Shown here: piece after piece, positions 14,351 to 23,762 of the stretch
Position numbering within the stretch: position 1 is the first letter of the stretch
Layout of the letters: each line of letters begins with the position of its first letter
Translations under genes and position numbers: made by a program
From: Candidatus Thorarchaeota archaeon MP8T_1
GTDB taxonomy: Archaea > Asgardarchaeota > Thorarchaeia > Thorarchaeales > Thorarchaeaceae
DNA length: 24,367 nt
NCBI GenBank assembly: GCA_002825465.1
Contig: PJER01000037.1
Span: 1-24,367 of the forward strand
Direction of reading: 5' to 3'
The notes under the pieces: generated by a model
What the model saw: the letters and a program-made list of their open reading frames with translations, nothing else
What the model was told of the DNA's origin: nothing
The model's database searches: none

Positions 14351-15509
14351 TAATGATTTAGGAGGGTTGTTTATTTCGAGCTTTGCAAAACCACTACAAT
14401 ACCCCTTTTCAGCAGAAGCAAGACAGACCTCCCAAAAGTTGGCACGCGACCTCGGTGCTCTGGCAATCCTTCTCGACAGACCAGAGAATCTCTTTATTGT
14501 TGAAGCTGCTGAGAAACGAGTCTATTCTGCTCTAGTTAATGAAGAGATAGAACTACCAAGTATGCGCGACCAAAAGGAGGTCCTCATCTATCCTACTGCT
14601 AGATTAATTGTGGAAGAACTTGGCAGTCCACAACTTCGAGCCCGTCAGGCTGAAGCTGAATCTAAATCTGTAAATAAACAGTTACGCCAGGAAGATGATG
14701 ACTTCGTAATTGAGCTTAGTACAAGTTCTTTTGGATGGGAAATTCAATCTATTGGCTCACTGATGGACCGGGCAAAACTACCTATGCAGATTAAGACCTA
14801 CGACATGAAGATCAGATTTGAAAATTTCTTAGAGGTCGCTCCTGATTTTCATGCTGAAGAATGGAAATTAGTCAATCGTTTTGTGGACCACGGATGGGCT
14901 CTGATTAGACGTCGCGAACTTGATAGATTGATATCTGGTCGATTTAGACAAATAGTATTGACTGGGAGACTAGATATTCCCAAATTACCTCGACGTCTAG
15001 CAGAGGCAGTAGAACGAATAGAAATCGAAATGAAAGGTCATATTCAACAGGCTGAGCCCTTCAAGATTGAGGGACAGGTGAATTCAGCATTTCCGCCTTG
15101 TATGCAGAAAATGTATGATGATTCCATCAGTGGACAAGTCAATCTACCTCATGATGCTCGTTTTGCTCTCGCTGCCTTTCTCTTACGAATCGGTATGAGC
15201 GAGGAGGATGTCAGTGATGTTTTCAGCCATGCACCAGACAGGTATGACTCTTTGATATCCTACCAAGTTGGTCATATTGCTGGAAAGAAGTCAACAGTCT
15301 CTGAAGAGCAGGGTTACTTTCCAACGGGATGCAAAAAACTTCGGACAAACAATCTATGTCCTGTAGCAAATCAAGAAACTTTCGACCCACTCTGTGAGTA
15401 CATTGTCAATCCCTTGAGTTTCTATCAGACACGAGCTTGGGAAGTATCTAAGAATATCACCAATCATTCGTGGTATGCAGAAAAGAAAGACAAGAAGCAA
15501 TCATTTTAG
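14322..15509 (+). CDS. priL: DNA primase large subunit PriL
   Basis: This non-catalytic subunit of the archaeal/eukaryotic primase supports primer synthesis by PriS. From ATG 14322 it is 395 aa. The N-terminal YPFSAEARQTSQKLA start and a C-terminal iron-sulfur domain are seen, with four cysteines: Cys260 in FPPCM, Cys337 in PTGCKKL, Cys346 in NNLCP and Cys358 in DPLCEY. These fit the 4Fe-4S ligands of PriL/PRIM2. A longer frame is open to 14235, but that part overlaps the zinc-ribbon gene and has no PriL character. The TTG at 14367 is another option, but AGGAGGG lies too close to it. No priS is in the window. Its stop is 4 nt from the convergent glycosylase gene. Confidence 0.87.
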   Translation: MIIDPLTIDDNDLGGLFISSFAKPLQYPFSAEARQTSQKLARDLGALAILLDRPENLFIVEAAEKRVYSALVNEEIELPSMRDQKEVLIYPTARLIVEELGSPQLRARQAEAESKSVNKQLRQEDDDFVIELSTSSFGWEIQSIGSLMDRAKLPMQIKTYDMKIRFENFLEVAPDFHAEEWKLVNRFVDHGWALIRRRELDRLISGRFRQIVLTGRLDIPKLPRRLAEAVERIEIEMKGHIQQAEPFKIEGQVNSAFPPCMQKMYDDSISGQVNLPHDARFALAAFLLRIGMSEEDVSDVFSHAPDRYDSLISYQVGHIAGKKSTVSEEQGYFPTGCKKLRTNNLCPVANQETFDPLCEYIVNPLSFYQTRAWEVSKNITNHSWYAEKKDKKQSF

Positions 15510-15513
15510 AATT

Positions 15514-16350
15514 CTATCTTACACCCTTACATCTTGAATAATAGAAGAGATATTCCTGCGCATATCCAGCATATTGCCCAAAATATTCACGTGCAGCAGC
15601 CGCTCGTTTATTGTATGATTTTCCTTTCTCTTCAAAAATTGGATAATGTTCTTGGATAACCTTCTCGATCCACACATCAATTGGAAATGCCTCAAGAAAA
15701 CCAAGTGAAAAAAGGCAGACACAGTCAGCAACCTTGTCTCCTACTCCATGAAGTTTTTTCAATGCTTCATGAGCATCGGAATAGCTCATACCTCGAAGTT
15801 GCTCCTCTGTAACAATTTCCTTGTTCAGTGCTTCTATCGTTTGGATAAAGAACTTCGATCTATATCCTGCATTGAGATTTTCAAAGTCAGAAATTCTTGC
15901 TTCCGAGAGTTCATCTAGAGATGGGAATCCGTGGAAAATCTTTCCTTGATACTCATATTCTGGACCCCATTCTCTTCTTATGCAACTCATAAGGTTATGA
16001 ATTGCTGGGATATTCTTTTGGATGGAACTGATAAAAGAAAAGAGGCAGGGAAGAAATGGATCACTAACTATTCTCAATCCTGGAGCAAAAGCGATGCTCT
16101 CCTCCATTATTCCCTCTCTAGTGATATCAGATTGAATCCTATCAAGTGGGTCATTCAATCTAAACAGAGTGCCTAAATCAACAGGGTGTGAAGATGTTTC
16201 GTAATAGAGGATATTCCCCCTTTGTTCTACATAGATTACCTGTCCTAGGTCTGCATTCACATAACCATCACCTTCTCGGGTCCAAGAGAAAGTCTGACCA
16301 CTCTCAATTGTGTCTACAAGAGAGAATTGTTTGACAGGTAGTGATTTCAT
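15514..16350 (-). CDS. 8-oxoguanine DNA glycosylase/AP lyase, Ogg1 type
   Basis: This 278-aa protein follows the eukaryotic/archaeal Ogg1 order. A TBP-like N-terminal domain contains SGQTFSWTREGDGY. The helix-hairpin-helix LHGVGDKVADCVCLFSLG follows, then FPIDVWIEKV. The catalytic Lys206 and Asp225 are 19 residues apart, the same spacing as Lys249 and Asp268 of human OGG1, so both the base excision and lyase functions look intact. It removes 8-oxoguanine opposite cytosine in base-excision repair. It is convergent with priL (4-nt gap). Upstream lies a gene-free stretch that holds a C/D box sRNA on the opposite strand. Confidence 0.92.
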   Translation of the reverse strand: MKSLPVKQFSLVDTIESGQTFSWTREGDGYVNADLGQVIYVEQRGNILYYETSSHPVDLGTLFRLNDPLDRIQSDITREGIMEESIAFAPGLRIVSDPFLPCLFSFISSIQKNIPAIHNLMSCIRREWGPEYEYQGKIFHGFPSLDELSEARISDFENLNAGYRSKFFIQTIEALNKEIVTEEQLRGMSYSDAHEALKKLHGVGDKVADCVCLFSLGFLEAFPIDVWIEKVIQEHYPIFEEKGKSYNKRAAAAREYFGQYAGYAQEYLFYYSRCKGVR

Positions 16351-16417
16351 CGAGGTCTGGTTCCCTATCTTCTATGAAGAGTATTGTGCTATGGCTTAAA
16401 CGTGTCAATTGACAAGA

Positions 16418-16426
16418 CTATTATCT
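16418..16426 (+). promoter_or_regulatory. TATA-like box for the C/D box sRNA
   Basis: CTATTATCT is centred 24 nt upstream of the first stem base of the sRNA at 16446, the right distance for the sRNA to begin at its own terminal stem. Confidence 0.4.
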
Positions 16427-16445
16427 GTTCCCTGCAAGCATTTCA

Positions 16446-16515
16446 GTGCGGCAGTGATGAACTCCTTTATGAGATTATGAACTTATGATCGACCTTAGGG
16501 GTAACTGAGCCGCAC
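16446..16515 (+). ncRNA. C/D box guide sRNA (2'-O-methylation guide)
   Basis: The 70-nt unit has a perfect 7-bp terminal stem, GTGCGGC (16446-16452) with GCCGCAC (16509-16515). Box C GTGATGA is at 16454-16460, matching RUGAUGA fully, and box D CTGA is at 16505-16508. One base (A16453) separates the stem from box C, while box D abuts the stem. That is exactly the A-G-U three-base bulge and tandem G-A pairs of a box C/D kink-turn. Inside, a likely D' box is ATGA at 16477-16480 and a degenerate C' box is ATGATCG at 16485-16491, with a 4-nt spacer. These leave guides of about 16 nt (16461-16476) and 13 nt (16492-16504). The D guide would pair with UUACCCCUAAGGU. The rRNA or tRNA target was not confirmed. 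Confidence 0.82.
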
Positions 16516-16531
16516 CATGTGATTTGTATTG

Positions 16532-17008
16532 CTAGGCATCAACATTCTCCAGGTCAATTGCTTCTTCAATTATTATTCTGACAAGATGTTCAATATCTGA
16601 AGGCTCAACTATCGGGATGCCATACTTATCTTCTACTCTATCTATATTCCAACTAATGATGGCTTTTACTTCGATTGGAATTGTGTCTCCTAATGTGGAA
16701 TTACCAATACACCAGAACTTGGGGATTGGGCTTAGTTTCATCCCTTCAATAATAAGGAAATCTGATGAGGTTGATTTCACCTGATATCTGAGTAATTGGT
16801 CCCTGTTCGATGGACCTCGAAAATAGCTCTCTTTTGCTCCTGCGAGTCTATGCCGTTCGGTATCAGTTCCCTCTTCACTGTGTTGTTCATGTTGAGAGCT
16901 CTTCAATGTTATTACTGAATATCCCTGAGCTATTAGTTCTCTTACTATGGACTCAACAATCGTTGTCTTTCCCGTACCTGATTGCCCAGAGACCGCAAAT
17001 ACACGCAT
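16532..17008 (-). CDS. mobB: Molybdopterin-guanine dinucleotide biosynthesis protein MobB
   Basis: This 158-aa GTP-binding P-loop protein has GQSGTGKTT at residues 8-16, then TLKSSQHEQHSEEGTDTERH, which matches the MobB HDxH-like region and the DTxRxxxAGA motif. The Walker B-like strand is FLIIEGMKLSPIPKF. MobB assists MobA in adding GMP to molybdopterin to form the bis-MGD cofactor. No other molybdenum cofactor gene is visible in the window. The product may therefore serve enzymes encoded elsewhere, or be a related P-loop adaptor. The ATG is about 30 nt after a TATA-like GAATAAAGT (minus strand, 17038-17046). It is divergent from the ABC transporter set. Confidence 0.82.
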   Translation of the reverse strand: MRVFAVSGQSGTGKTTIVESIVRELIAQGYSVITLKSSQHEQHSEEGTDTERHRLAGAKESYFRGPSNRDQLLRYQVKSTSSDFLIIEGMKLSPIPKFWCIGNSTLGDTIPIEVKAIISWNIDRVEDKYGIPIVEPSDIEHLVRIIIEEAIDLENVDA

Positions 17009-17056
17009 GATTCAGCACCATCTATGGGCAGAAATGCACTTTATTCCTTAACAATG

Positions 17057-17065
17057 TTAATATGT
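17057..17065 (+). promoter_or_regulatory. TATA-like box of the ABC transporter operon
   Basis: TTAATATGT is centred about 75 nt before the TTG start at 17136 and predicts a leader of about 45 nt. It is the best AT-rich element in the 127-nt divergent gap between mobB and the transporter. Confidence 0.35.
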
Positions 17066-17135
17066 ATCACACAAACTGCTCAATCCATTTCCCTTAAAAC
17101 GGGGACTTACTCAGTCAGGAAAAGGTGAAACACCA

Positions 17136-17906
17136 TTGGCAGATGACAAAATAGCTGCAGTAGAGTGTATCGATATAAGACGAGAATTCCAGGATGGCTC
17201 ACGAGTCATTAAAGTCTTACAGGGAACAAATCTCACTGTCTACCGAGGTGAGTTTGTTGCCATTGTTGGAGCCTCAGGTTCTGGAAAAACAACACTGCTT
17301 AATCTGATTGGTGGTCTTGATACTCCTACATCTGGAACGATTCTTGTTGATGGCGAGGATGTAACTAAACTAAGTGACGACGAGATGTCTAAAGTGCGGC
17401 GCCACAAGATTGGAGTTCTCTTTCAAGACCAACATCTGCTACCTATTTTCACCGCTCTAGAAAATGTAGAGGTTCCAATGCTTCTTGACGATGTTCCACC
17501 AGAAGAACGTAGAGAACGAGCAACGGAATTACTGAAGATGGTCTTTGTTGACCATCGAGCTCAACACATGCCCCATGAACTGTCAGGTGGAATGCGTTCT
17601 CGTGTTGCACTTGCTAGAGCTCTTGCTAATGACCCAGCAGTTCTGTTATGCGATGAACCTACTGGAGATCTCGACCACAAGACTGGTGGAGAGATAATCA
17701 TGCTCATGAGGGATTTAGCTAAGAATCAAAATCGTGCAGTCATAGCTGCAACTCACGATCCAGAGACTGCTCGCATGGCTGATAGAATTCTACTCCTTCG
17801 TGATGGAGTTCTTGTAGATGAGATGGTAGGTGACTTCTTCAGAGCAAGTAAGGTCGATGTAGGAACAAAAAAAGCGGGAAAGGCTAGCGAAGAAACATCT
17901 ACATAG
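17136..17906 (+). CDS. ABC transporter ATPase, MacB/LolD type (first copy)
   Basis: This 256-aa nucleotide-binding subunit has Walker A GASGSGKTT at residues 45-53 and Q-loop Gln97 in VLFQDQHLLP. The signature is LSGGM at 149-153, with Met in place of the usual Gln. Walker B is LLCDEPTGDLD, and the H-loop is His207 in AATHDPE. The family powers mechanotransmission transporters (MacB, LolCDE, FtsEX), which extract lipids or proteins or activate partners outside the membrane without carrying a substrate across it. The start is a TTG at 17136 with AAAGGTGA 8 nt upstream. The permease follows after 11 nt, so the operon is tight. It pairs by sequence with the ATPase at 23763. Confidence 0.92.
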   Translation: MADDKIAAVECIDIRREFQDGSRVIKVLQGTNLTVYRGEFVAIVGASGSGKTTLLNLIGGLDTPTSGTILVDGEDVTKLSDDEMSKVRRHKIGVLFQDQHLLPIFTALENVEVPMLLDDVPPEERRERATELLKMVFVDHRAQHMPHELSGGMRSRVALARALANDPAVLLCDEPTGDLDHKTGGEIIMLMRDLAKNQNRAVIAATHDPETARMADRILLLRDGVLVDEMVGDFFRASKVDVGTKKAGKASEETST

Positions 17907-17917
17907 GAGAGATTCGA

Positions 17918-20836
17918 TTGGCCACACCACGAAAGACTACAAAACTCAAATCCCAAGGGAACAATGCTTACGGGCTCTCCTATGCTTTAAGCTCCCTTCG
18001 AGCAAATCCCTTTCGAGCATTCAGTCTGGCACTTACTCTTAGTCTAGGAATCAGTCTCTTCGCTTCGACTATGGTCTGGGGAGATACTGGAGTCTATGTC
18101 AGTATCTATGAACATCTTGAGGACAATGCATACCAACTCCAGATTGAACCACAATTCGGCTCAACTGCAACTCTTTTGCAGGCGGAAAACTATATGCTTC
18201 AAGATCCCTTGGTAGAAAGTGTCTATAGGGTAAACTCTACAGTGGGAATTCTAGCAGGATATGATAATGGCACTGTGGATGTAAATAATCGTTTCACAGA
18301 CGATAAAGTATACGATATAACTGGAGCAGTTTATAGTCAAGGTATCAAAGACTTTCGAGCTGTCTTTGTGGATAATGAATTTCTTAGCCTAATTGCGAGA
18401 GACCTATGGATTCAGGGTTCATTCCAGTTACAACCCGGAGAGGTTGTTGTGTCAAATCAATTCATCTATTATGCAGAACACGTCTATAACTACACCCTGC
18501 AACTCAATGATACTATCGACATTGACATCTTGATGGCTAATGACCCTGGAGGTCCTGCAATTCTAGGAAATCTTGACAGACAATCTTTTGATGAGTTGAA
18601 GATAGTTGGTATCTTTGATCCCAAAACAACTAATTCTATGATTGAACGAGCACTACCCTCAATACCGAGAGCTAATTGGATCCAATCAAATATCCGATAC
18701 AATATACTTGGCCTTCGCGATGGTATTCTCATTCGCAATGATGCCATCTCTGAGGATTCACTTCCTGAAGATGGCTTCTTTACTCCTTCAACATTGGTTA
18801 GAGTTTCAGCCTCTGCACTTGCTGCAGCTGGGCCTGAAAATATCCTAACAAATCTCATGTCGTTGGTCGCTCGAACCCAAGAGCGTTATAATGTGACATA
18901 TGATGGCGAAGATAAGATTGTAGCAATGCAGACCGCAGTCAATACTTACATTGCATCGTTACAACTATCCATTCTTGCTCTTCCAGTCATCCTCCTTGCG
19001 TTATTCTTCTCAGTCTTCGCAGCTGATACATTCATGGCTCCAAGAACTGTTGAAGTTGGTATTATCCGGTCAAAAGGAGCAAGTTACTCGCAGGTTTCTA
19101 CGATATTTCTCTGGGAAACCTTGATCATATCGACATTATCGATTATTATGGGAATCATCCTTAGTATTCTCTTTGCTCCTTTGATTCCAGCATCGACGAG
19201 CTTCATGAATTTTGATTGGAATGTTTATTACTACTATATCACAAGTACCGTTGTAACCCCTGGAACGATTCTTCGTGCAATTGCGTTAACAGTTCTACCA
19301 AGTATGTTATTCATTCTCTATCTAGCTAGAAAGGCAGCTCAGACTGAGATCGGGCTCACCCTCATGGAAGTCACAGATGACCCAACTGAGCAGGTTGAGA
19401 GTCATGGATTCACAATTGGAGCCTCAATTACGCTCCTAGTCATTGTGATTGCTCTCATGTACATTCTACCAAAAAGCTCGATATTTTTCTTGATGGAGTT
19501 ATCTCTAGGGACTGCAGCATGGTTCTTTATTGCCTATAATGGATCACGTATCTCACGTGTAGGATTGGCCAACATTTCCAAGAGACTCTCCTTTATCTTT
19601 GGTCAGAAGAATCTCATTTCAGCAGGATATCTCAGAATGCGAAAGGGTCGAATCATTCCGCTTATGGTTGTGCTAGCATTGACCATGTCCACAACAATTG
19701 CTTTTGCGGTACAATCAGATAGTCTCAGGGTTGATCTGAATCGAGAAGTAACCTATGCAGTAGGTGCTGATTTACGAATCTCTTGTACTCAACGAGAATT
19801 CGGATACGACCAGACCTTAGCTTCTATTGAAGGAATCAGTCAAGTCACTCCTGTACTTCGCTCTTGGGCCAGAATACCCGGCCAAGAAATTACAATAGAG
19901 GCACTAAACGCGTCAATATATTCGGAGATTGGTAATTTTGATTCTTCCAGTTTTGGAGAACGCGCGGCATCAGATGTGCTTGCTGCACTTGCTGCTACAC
20001 CTGATGGTATCATTTTAAGTCAATATCATGCAGCATTCATGAATAAGACTGTAGGGGACTCGATCCGCCTTCAGATGAGTGGAGCCGGGGAATTACAGGA
20101 TGTCGAGTTTGTCGTAGTTGGTGAAGTATTTAGTGCTCCTGGATTTGGTTATGCTTCAGTATTGGATATTCCACCGTCAATCCTTGGGGCAGGATTTGGA
20201 TTTCAAGCTGGATATACGGGATTTGCTATTACTAATCTCAATTATACAGCTGAGGCATTAAATAGGGAAACAACAGATCTGTTCTTAGCAAGTATTAATG
20301 ATAACACAAATCAGACACAGCTCATCAGTAATCTCCGAATGCTTCCCGGTGTCTATCCAACAACCCCTGAAACATTCAATCTTAAGACACGGTCTCTGCA
20401 GACTGCGCTCTTTTTGAATACAGTTGAGGGACTCTTCTCAATTGGATTCGTCATGTCACTCACACTCAGTGTATTCGCCCTATCAATCTCCCTTGGTTCT
20501 GTTGTTAGGGAACGAAGAAAGGAGTATGCTGTGATGAGAGCGATAGGTGGCTCTCAACGTCAAATTGTGAGTATGGTATTTTCCGAATTTGCAGGAGTAG
20601 TACTTGCATCTCTCATCCTGAGTTTAGTCCTCGGAGGCGTGTTTGGATTCGTTATGGGCTTTCTCTTGAACAATATGATGCCATTCTCTCGTACACTGGC
20701 AGCGACAATATCACTTCCATGGTATTTTCTCTCAATTGTGTTAATCATAGAGATTGTAACAATGGTCATTGGTGCATATCTCCCGGCGCGTGAGGCATCA
20801 AGGACAGAACCAGCAGTGGTACTTAGGAATATGTGA
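17918..20836 (+). CDS. FtsX/MacB-like ABC permease, 972 aa (first copy)
   Basis: The order is a short cytoplasmic lead (residues 1-31), membrane helix 33-55, an extracellular domain of about 285 residues, and then a first FtsX block (helices near 348-372, 395-422 and 445-468). Further helices follow near 500-540, a helix near 577-598, a second extracellular domain to about 830, and a C-terminal FtsX block with YAVMRAIGGSQRQIVSMVF ending LPAREASRTEPAVVLRNM. Two FtsX blocks and about ten helices make it a fused double permease, like LolC/LolE halves in one chain. The start is a TTG at 17918 with TAGGAGAG just upstream. It ends 12 nt before its paralogue. The substrate or extracellular partner is unknown. 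Confidence 0.9.
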   Translation: MATPRKTTKLKSQGNNAYGLSYALSSLRANPFRAFSLALTLSLGISLFASTMVWGDTGVYVSIYEHLEDNAYQLQIEPQFGSTATLLQAENYMLQDPLVESVYRVNSTVGILAGYDNGTVDVNNRFTDDKVYDITGAVYSQGIKDFRAVFVDNEFLSLIARDLWIQGSFQLQPGEVVVSNQFIYYAEHVYNYTLQLNDTIDIDILMANDPGGPAILGNLDRQSFDELKIVGIFDPKTTNSMIERALPSIPRANWIQSNIRYNILGLRDGILIRNDAISEDSLPEDGFFTPSTLVRVSASALAAAGPENILTNLMSLVARTQERYNVTYDGEDKIVAMQTAVNTYIASLQLSILALPVILLALFFSVFAADTFMAPRTVEVGIIRSKGASYSQVSTIFLWETLIISTLSIIMGIILSILFAPLIPASTSFMNFDWNVYYYYITSTVVTPGTILRAIALTVLPSMLFILYLARKAAQTEIGLTLMEVTDDPTEQVESHGFTIGASITLLVIVIALMYILPKSSIFFLMELSLGTAAWFFIAYNGSRISRVGLANISKRLSFIFGQKNLISAGYLRMRKGRIIPLMVVLALTMSTTIAFAVQSDSLRVDLNREVTYAVGADLRISCTQREFGYDQTLASIEGISQVTPVLRSWARIPGQEITIEALNASIYSEIGNFDSSSFGERAASDVLAALAATPDGIILSQYHAAFMNKTVGDSIRLQMSGAGELQDVEFVVVGEVFSAPGFGYASVLDIPPSILGAGFGFQAGYTGFAITNLNYTAEALNRETTDLFLASINDNTNQTQLISNLRMLPGVYPTTPETFNLKTRSLQTALFLNTVEGLFSIGFVMSLTLSVFALSISLGSVVRERRKEYAVMRAIGGSQRQIVSMVFSEFAGVVLASLILSLVLGGVFGFVMGFLLNNMMPFSRTLAATISLPWYFLSIVLIIEIVTMVIGAYLPAREASRTEPAVVLRNM

Positions 20837-20848
20837 GGTGAGAATGCG

Positions 20849-23752
20849 ATGGCGAAGAAATCTAAAAAGATGCTGAAGGGAAACCGCCTTTGGGCTTTGA
20901 GCTATGCACTCTCATCATTGAGGAATTATAAGGTCCGAAATATTGGAATTGCCCTTATCTTAGCAATTAGTGTAGCAATTCCAACTACAGTGTTTGCATG
21001 GACTGACACAGGTACTCGTCTTGCAGTTGAGGATTATTTTGATAATAATTCCTATCAATTCAGTGTACAAAACATACCTGGCAATCTTGACTACTCTCAT
21101 CTCTATGACGCTCAAGAATTGATCGAGCAGAGTAGTTATGTCGAATATGCTCACATCACTCCAAACACTGTAGGTATTTTGAGACTAGATGGGATAACTC
21201 CCGACTGGGAAGAGTATCGGCTGCGTGGACTCAATTACCTACAAGGTATCAAAGATACAAGAGTCATTAGTGTCAATCCTGATATTCTCAACGTTTGGTC
21301 TGCTGACTTAGATTACTGGGGCAATTTCTCTCTGTCGTCTGGCCAAGTAATTGTATCAAAACGGTTCATAAATACAACAGAAGAAGTCTACGGAATACAG
21401 CTGGGATTAGGTTCAGTGATTGGTGTCGATGTTCTTCGGAATGCTTACGAACCTACAGGAACCAGACCATTTGATCCTCTACTCCTAGATCGGCAGATAA
21501 TCACCAATCTCACAATTACAGGAATTTTTGATGTGGTCCGTGCTTCTGTTATTGGAAACTCATTTCCATCAATTTATCGTAAAAACTGGGATACTTTTGA
21601 AACAGCAGTTGCTGTTCTTGGATTGACTGATTCGATGCTCATCCTTGATGACGATCTTGGTCATGACACAGTAGACAAAATTGCTCACAATGGATTCTTC
21701 TCCCCTGTCGAGTTTGTCCGTGGATCTGCGGCGGGTCTGATTGCTGATGGCGCAATAGAATCTGCAATCAATCTACTATCGTTCAAAACTCAAATACAAC
21801 AGAGTGATGACCAACTCTCTGTGATTGGCTTGGATAATATTGCTCGATTGCAGACACACATCTCTACTTATGTTGCAAGCCAGGTCTTGATTATCCTTGC
21901 ATTACCTATTATGGTCATGAGTCTGATGCTAACGATCTTTACATCAGAGACCTCGGTGTCAGAGAAGAAAGGTGAAATCAGTGCTCTCCGAGCGAAAGGT
22001 GCATCTTTCAACCAGATTTTTGGTGCATTCATCTGGGAATCCCTGATACTCACAGTACTGGGTCTTTCAATTGGTATTCTTCTTACATATCTGATGGCTC
22101 CTCTAATGGGCTCTTCAACAGGTCTGCTGACATTTGATGCTGGAATCTATCAGTTATTCCTTAGCAGATTACGGATACCTGGACAGTCGCTGGCTCTGGC
22201 TGCCGCAATTGCGATGTTCCTGCCTGCTGCATACTTACTTCATGTATCAAGGCGAATCGATGTCACTGAGATAGGTCAACCTACAATCAAGATGAGCTAT
22301 GAGATTCCTGAGGAAGTATCGATCAAATACTATGCACTTGGGCTAGCAATTGTATTGTCTATTCTCTTGGTAATGCCAGTAATTGTCACACCAAGTGGTC
22401 AGAATGCCTTTATCGAGATAGTTCTCTCTACACTAATGCTCTTTGCAGCATCATATTTGGGCTCACGTGCGATGCGGTTAGTTACTGCTGATGCATCTGA
22501 AAGAGTAACCAAGCTCTTGGGAGAGAAAAGACTCTATCTTACTCAGAGTCTTCGCCGACGTAAGGGCCAATTCATTCCACTCCTGGTAATCCTAACCCTT
22601 ACATTGACAACAACAACGATGATGCTCATTCAAACTGCAAGTTTTGAACAGACACTAGCAAATGAAGCAAACTATGCAATGGGAGCTGATGTTCGAATCT
22701 TCACTAATCAGACAGATTTTGCTTGGGCGGATACCCTCGAAACCTACGCTGGAGTTGAAGCTGTCACCCCTGTCGTAGAATCGCTCTCATATGTAAATAC
22801 TGAAGCATTCTATGTTGAAGGATTAGATATAGCAGAGTATCGGGACATAGGGAAATTCAAAGAATCTAGTTTCGTTGGTACGACATCAGATGAGATATTA
22901 ACAACATTAGCCGCGACATCAGACGGAATCATAATCAGTGAATACTACAAGAATCTGTGGAATGTTACAACTGGAGATACTATTGAGGTGCGTTGTACTG
23001 CCGCTTCAGGAGCTGTAGATGTCACATTTGAGATTGTTGGATTCATGATAACCGCGCCTGGCTTTGGGATGGCTTCCACAAGGGACCTTGCTGGTATCCC
23101 ATATGGTGCCTATTTTGACTTTCAACCAGGTCGTGGTGGATTCGCAATCACTAATCTTGATTACCTCCTCGCCGCTACTGATTTTGAACAGACCAGGGTA
23201 TTCTTGGGTGGAATTACATCTCTGGATGAGGCATCAGATTTCATTAATCTGGTTGAATCCAAACCTTACACGGTTGTGTACACTCAAGAATCAATTGAAT
23301 TTGGACCTGATACTGTTACAGGACTGTTCTTGGCTGGCATGCAGGGTCTTACCATGATCAGTTTCATTATGTGTGCAGCAATGGGAATAGCTTCCATTGC
23401 TCTATTCCTGGGTTCTGCTGTTCTTGAGCGAGAACCTGAATATGCATTATTCCGTGCCATTGGCGGTACAAAGCGACAAGTAATTTCACTTGTATTCGGA
23501 GAATTCGCAGGTAGCGTATTAGCCGCAGTGATCCTTAGTCTTGCTTTAGGAGTGTTATTTGGTTTCACTGCAACATTACTTACTTTCGGAATCTCATCGA
23601 TTTGGCCAATACTTGGTAAGGTATTGACCTATCCGCTATTTGTCATGTTCTTGACAGTAGCTCTCGAATGCATAGTGATGATAATTGCGTGCTATTATCC
23701 AGCACGGCGTGCAGGTAATACGAATCCTGCTGAAGTATTAAGAAACATGTGA
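20849..23752 (+). CDS. FtsX/MacB-like ABC permease, 967 aa (second copy)
   Basis: This is a paralogue of the preceding gene along its full length. Both start with LSYALSSLR after a Lys/Arg-rich lead, have a DTG motif after the first helix, an FtsX block near residue 340 with GEISALRAKGASFNQIFGAF, and a C-terminal block ALFRAIGGTKRQVISLVFGE ending PARRAGNTNPAEVLRNM. It has two extracellular domains and about ten helices. Sequence drift between the copies is large, so the duplication is old and the two probably form a heterodimer. The ATG has GAGGTGAG close upstream. It is followed by the second ATPase after 10 nt. Confidence 0.9.
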   Translation: MAKKSKKMLKGNRLWALSYALSSLRNYKVRNIGIALILAISVAIPTTVFAWTDTGTRLAVEDYFDNNSYQFSVQNIPGNLDYSHLYDAQELIEQSSYVEYAHITPNTVGILRLDGITPDWEEYRLRGLNYLQGIKDTRVISVNPDILNVWSADLDYWGNFSLSSGQVIVSKRFINTTEEVYGIQLGLGSVIGVDVLRNAYEPTGTRPFDPLLLDRQIITNLTITGIFDVVRASVIGNSFPSIYRKNWDTFETAVAVLGLTDSMLILDDDLGHDTVDKIAHNGFFSPVEFVRGSAAGLIADGAIESAINLLSFKTQIQQSDDQLSVIGLDNIARLQTHISTYVASQVLIILALPIMVMSLMLTIFTSETSVSEKKGEISALRAKGASFNQIFGAFIWESLILTVLGLSIGILLTYLMAPLMGSSTGLLTFDAGIYQLFLSRLRIPGQSLALAAAIAMFLPAAYLLHVSRRIDVTEIGQPTIKMSYEIPEEVSIKYYALGLAIVLSILLVMPVIVTPSGQNAFIEIVLSTLMLFAASYLGSRAMRLVTADASERVTKLLGEKRLYLTQSLRRRKGQFIPLLVILTLTLTTTTMMLIQTASFEQTLANEANYAMGADVRIFTNQTDFAWADTLETYAGVEAVTPVVESLSYVNTEAFYVEGLDIAEYRDIGKFKESSFVGTTSDEILTTLAATSDGIIISEYYKNLWNVTTGDTIEVRCTAASGAVDVTFEIVGFMITAPGFGMASTRDLAGIPYGAYFDFQPGRGGFAITNLDYLLAATDFEQTRVFLGGITSLDEASDFINLVESKPYTVVYTQESIEFGPDTVTGLFLAGMQGLTMISFIMCAAMGIASIALFLGSAVLEREPEYALFRAIGGTKRQVISLVFGEFAGSVLAAVILSLALGVLFGFTATLLTFGISSIWPILGKVLTYPLFVMFLTVALECIVMIIACYYPARRAGNTNPAEVLRNM

Positions 23753-23762
23753 GGTAGTTAAA

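Noticed and set aside
17918..23752. Assembly duplication error of one permease gene
   Set aside because: The two permeases differ strongly in sequence throughout and in flanking ATPases, so this is an old gene duplication and not a repeat artefact.
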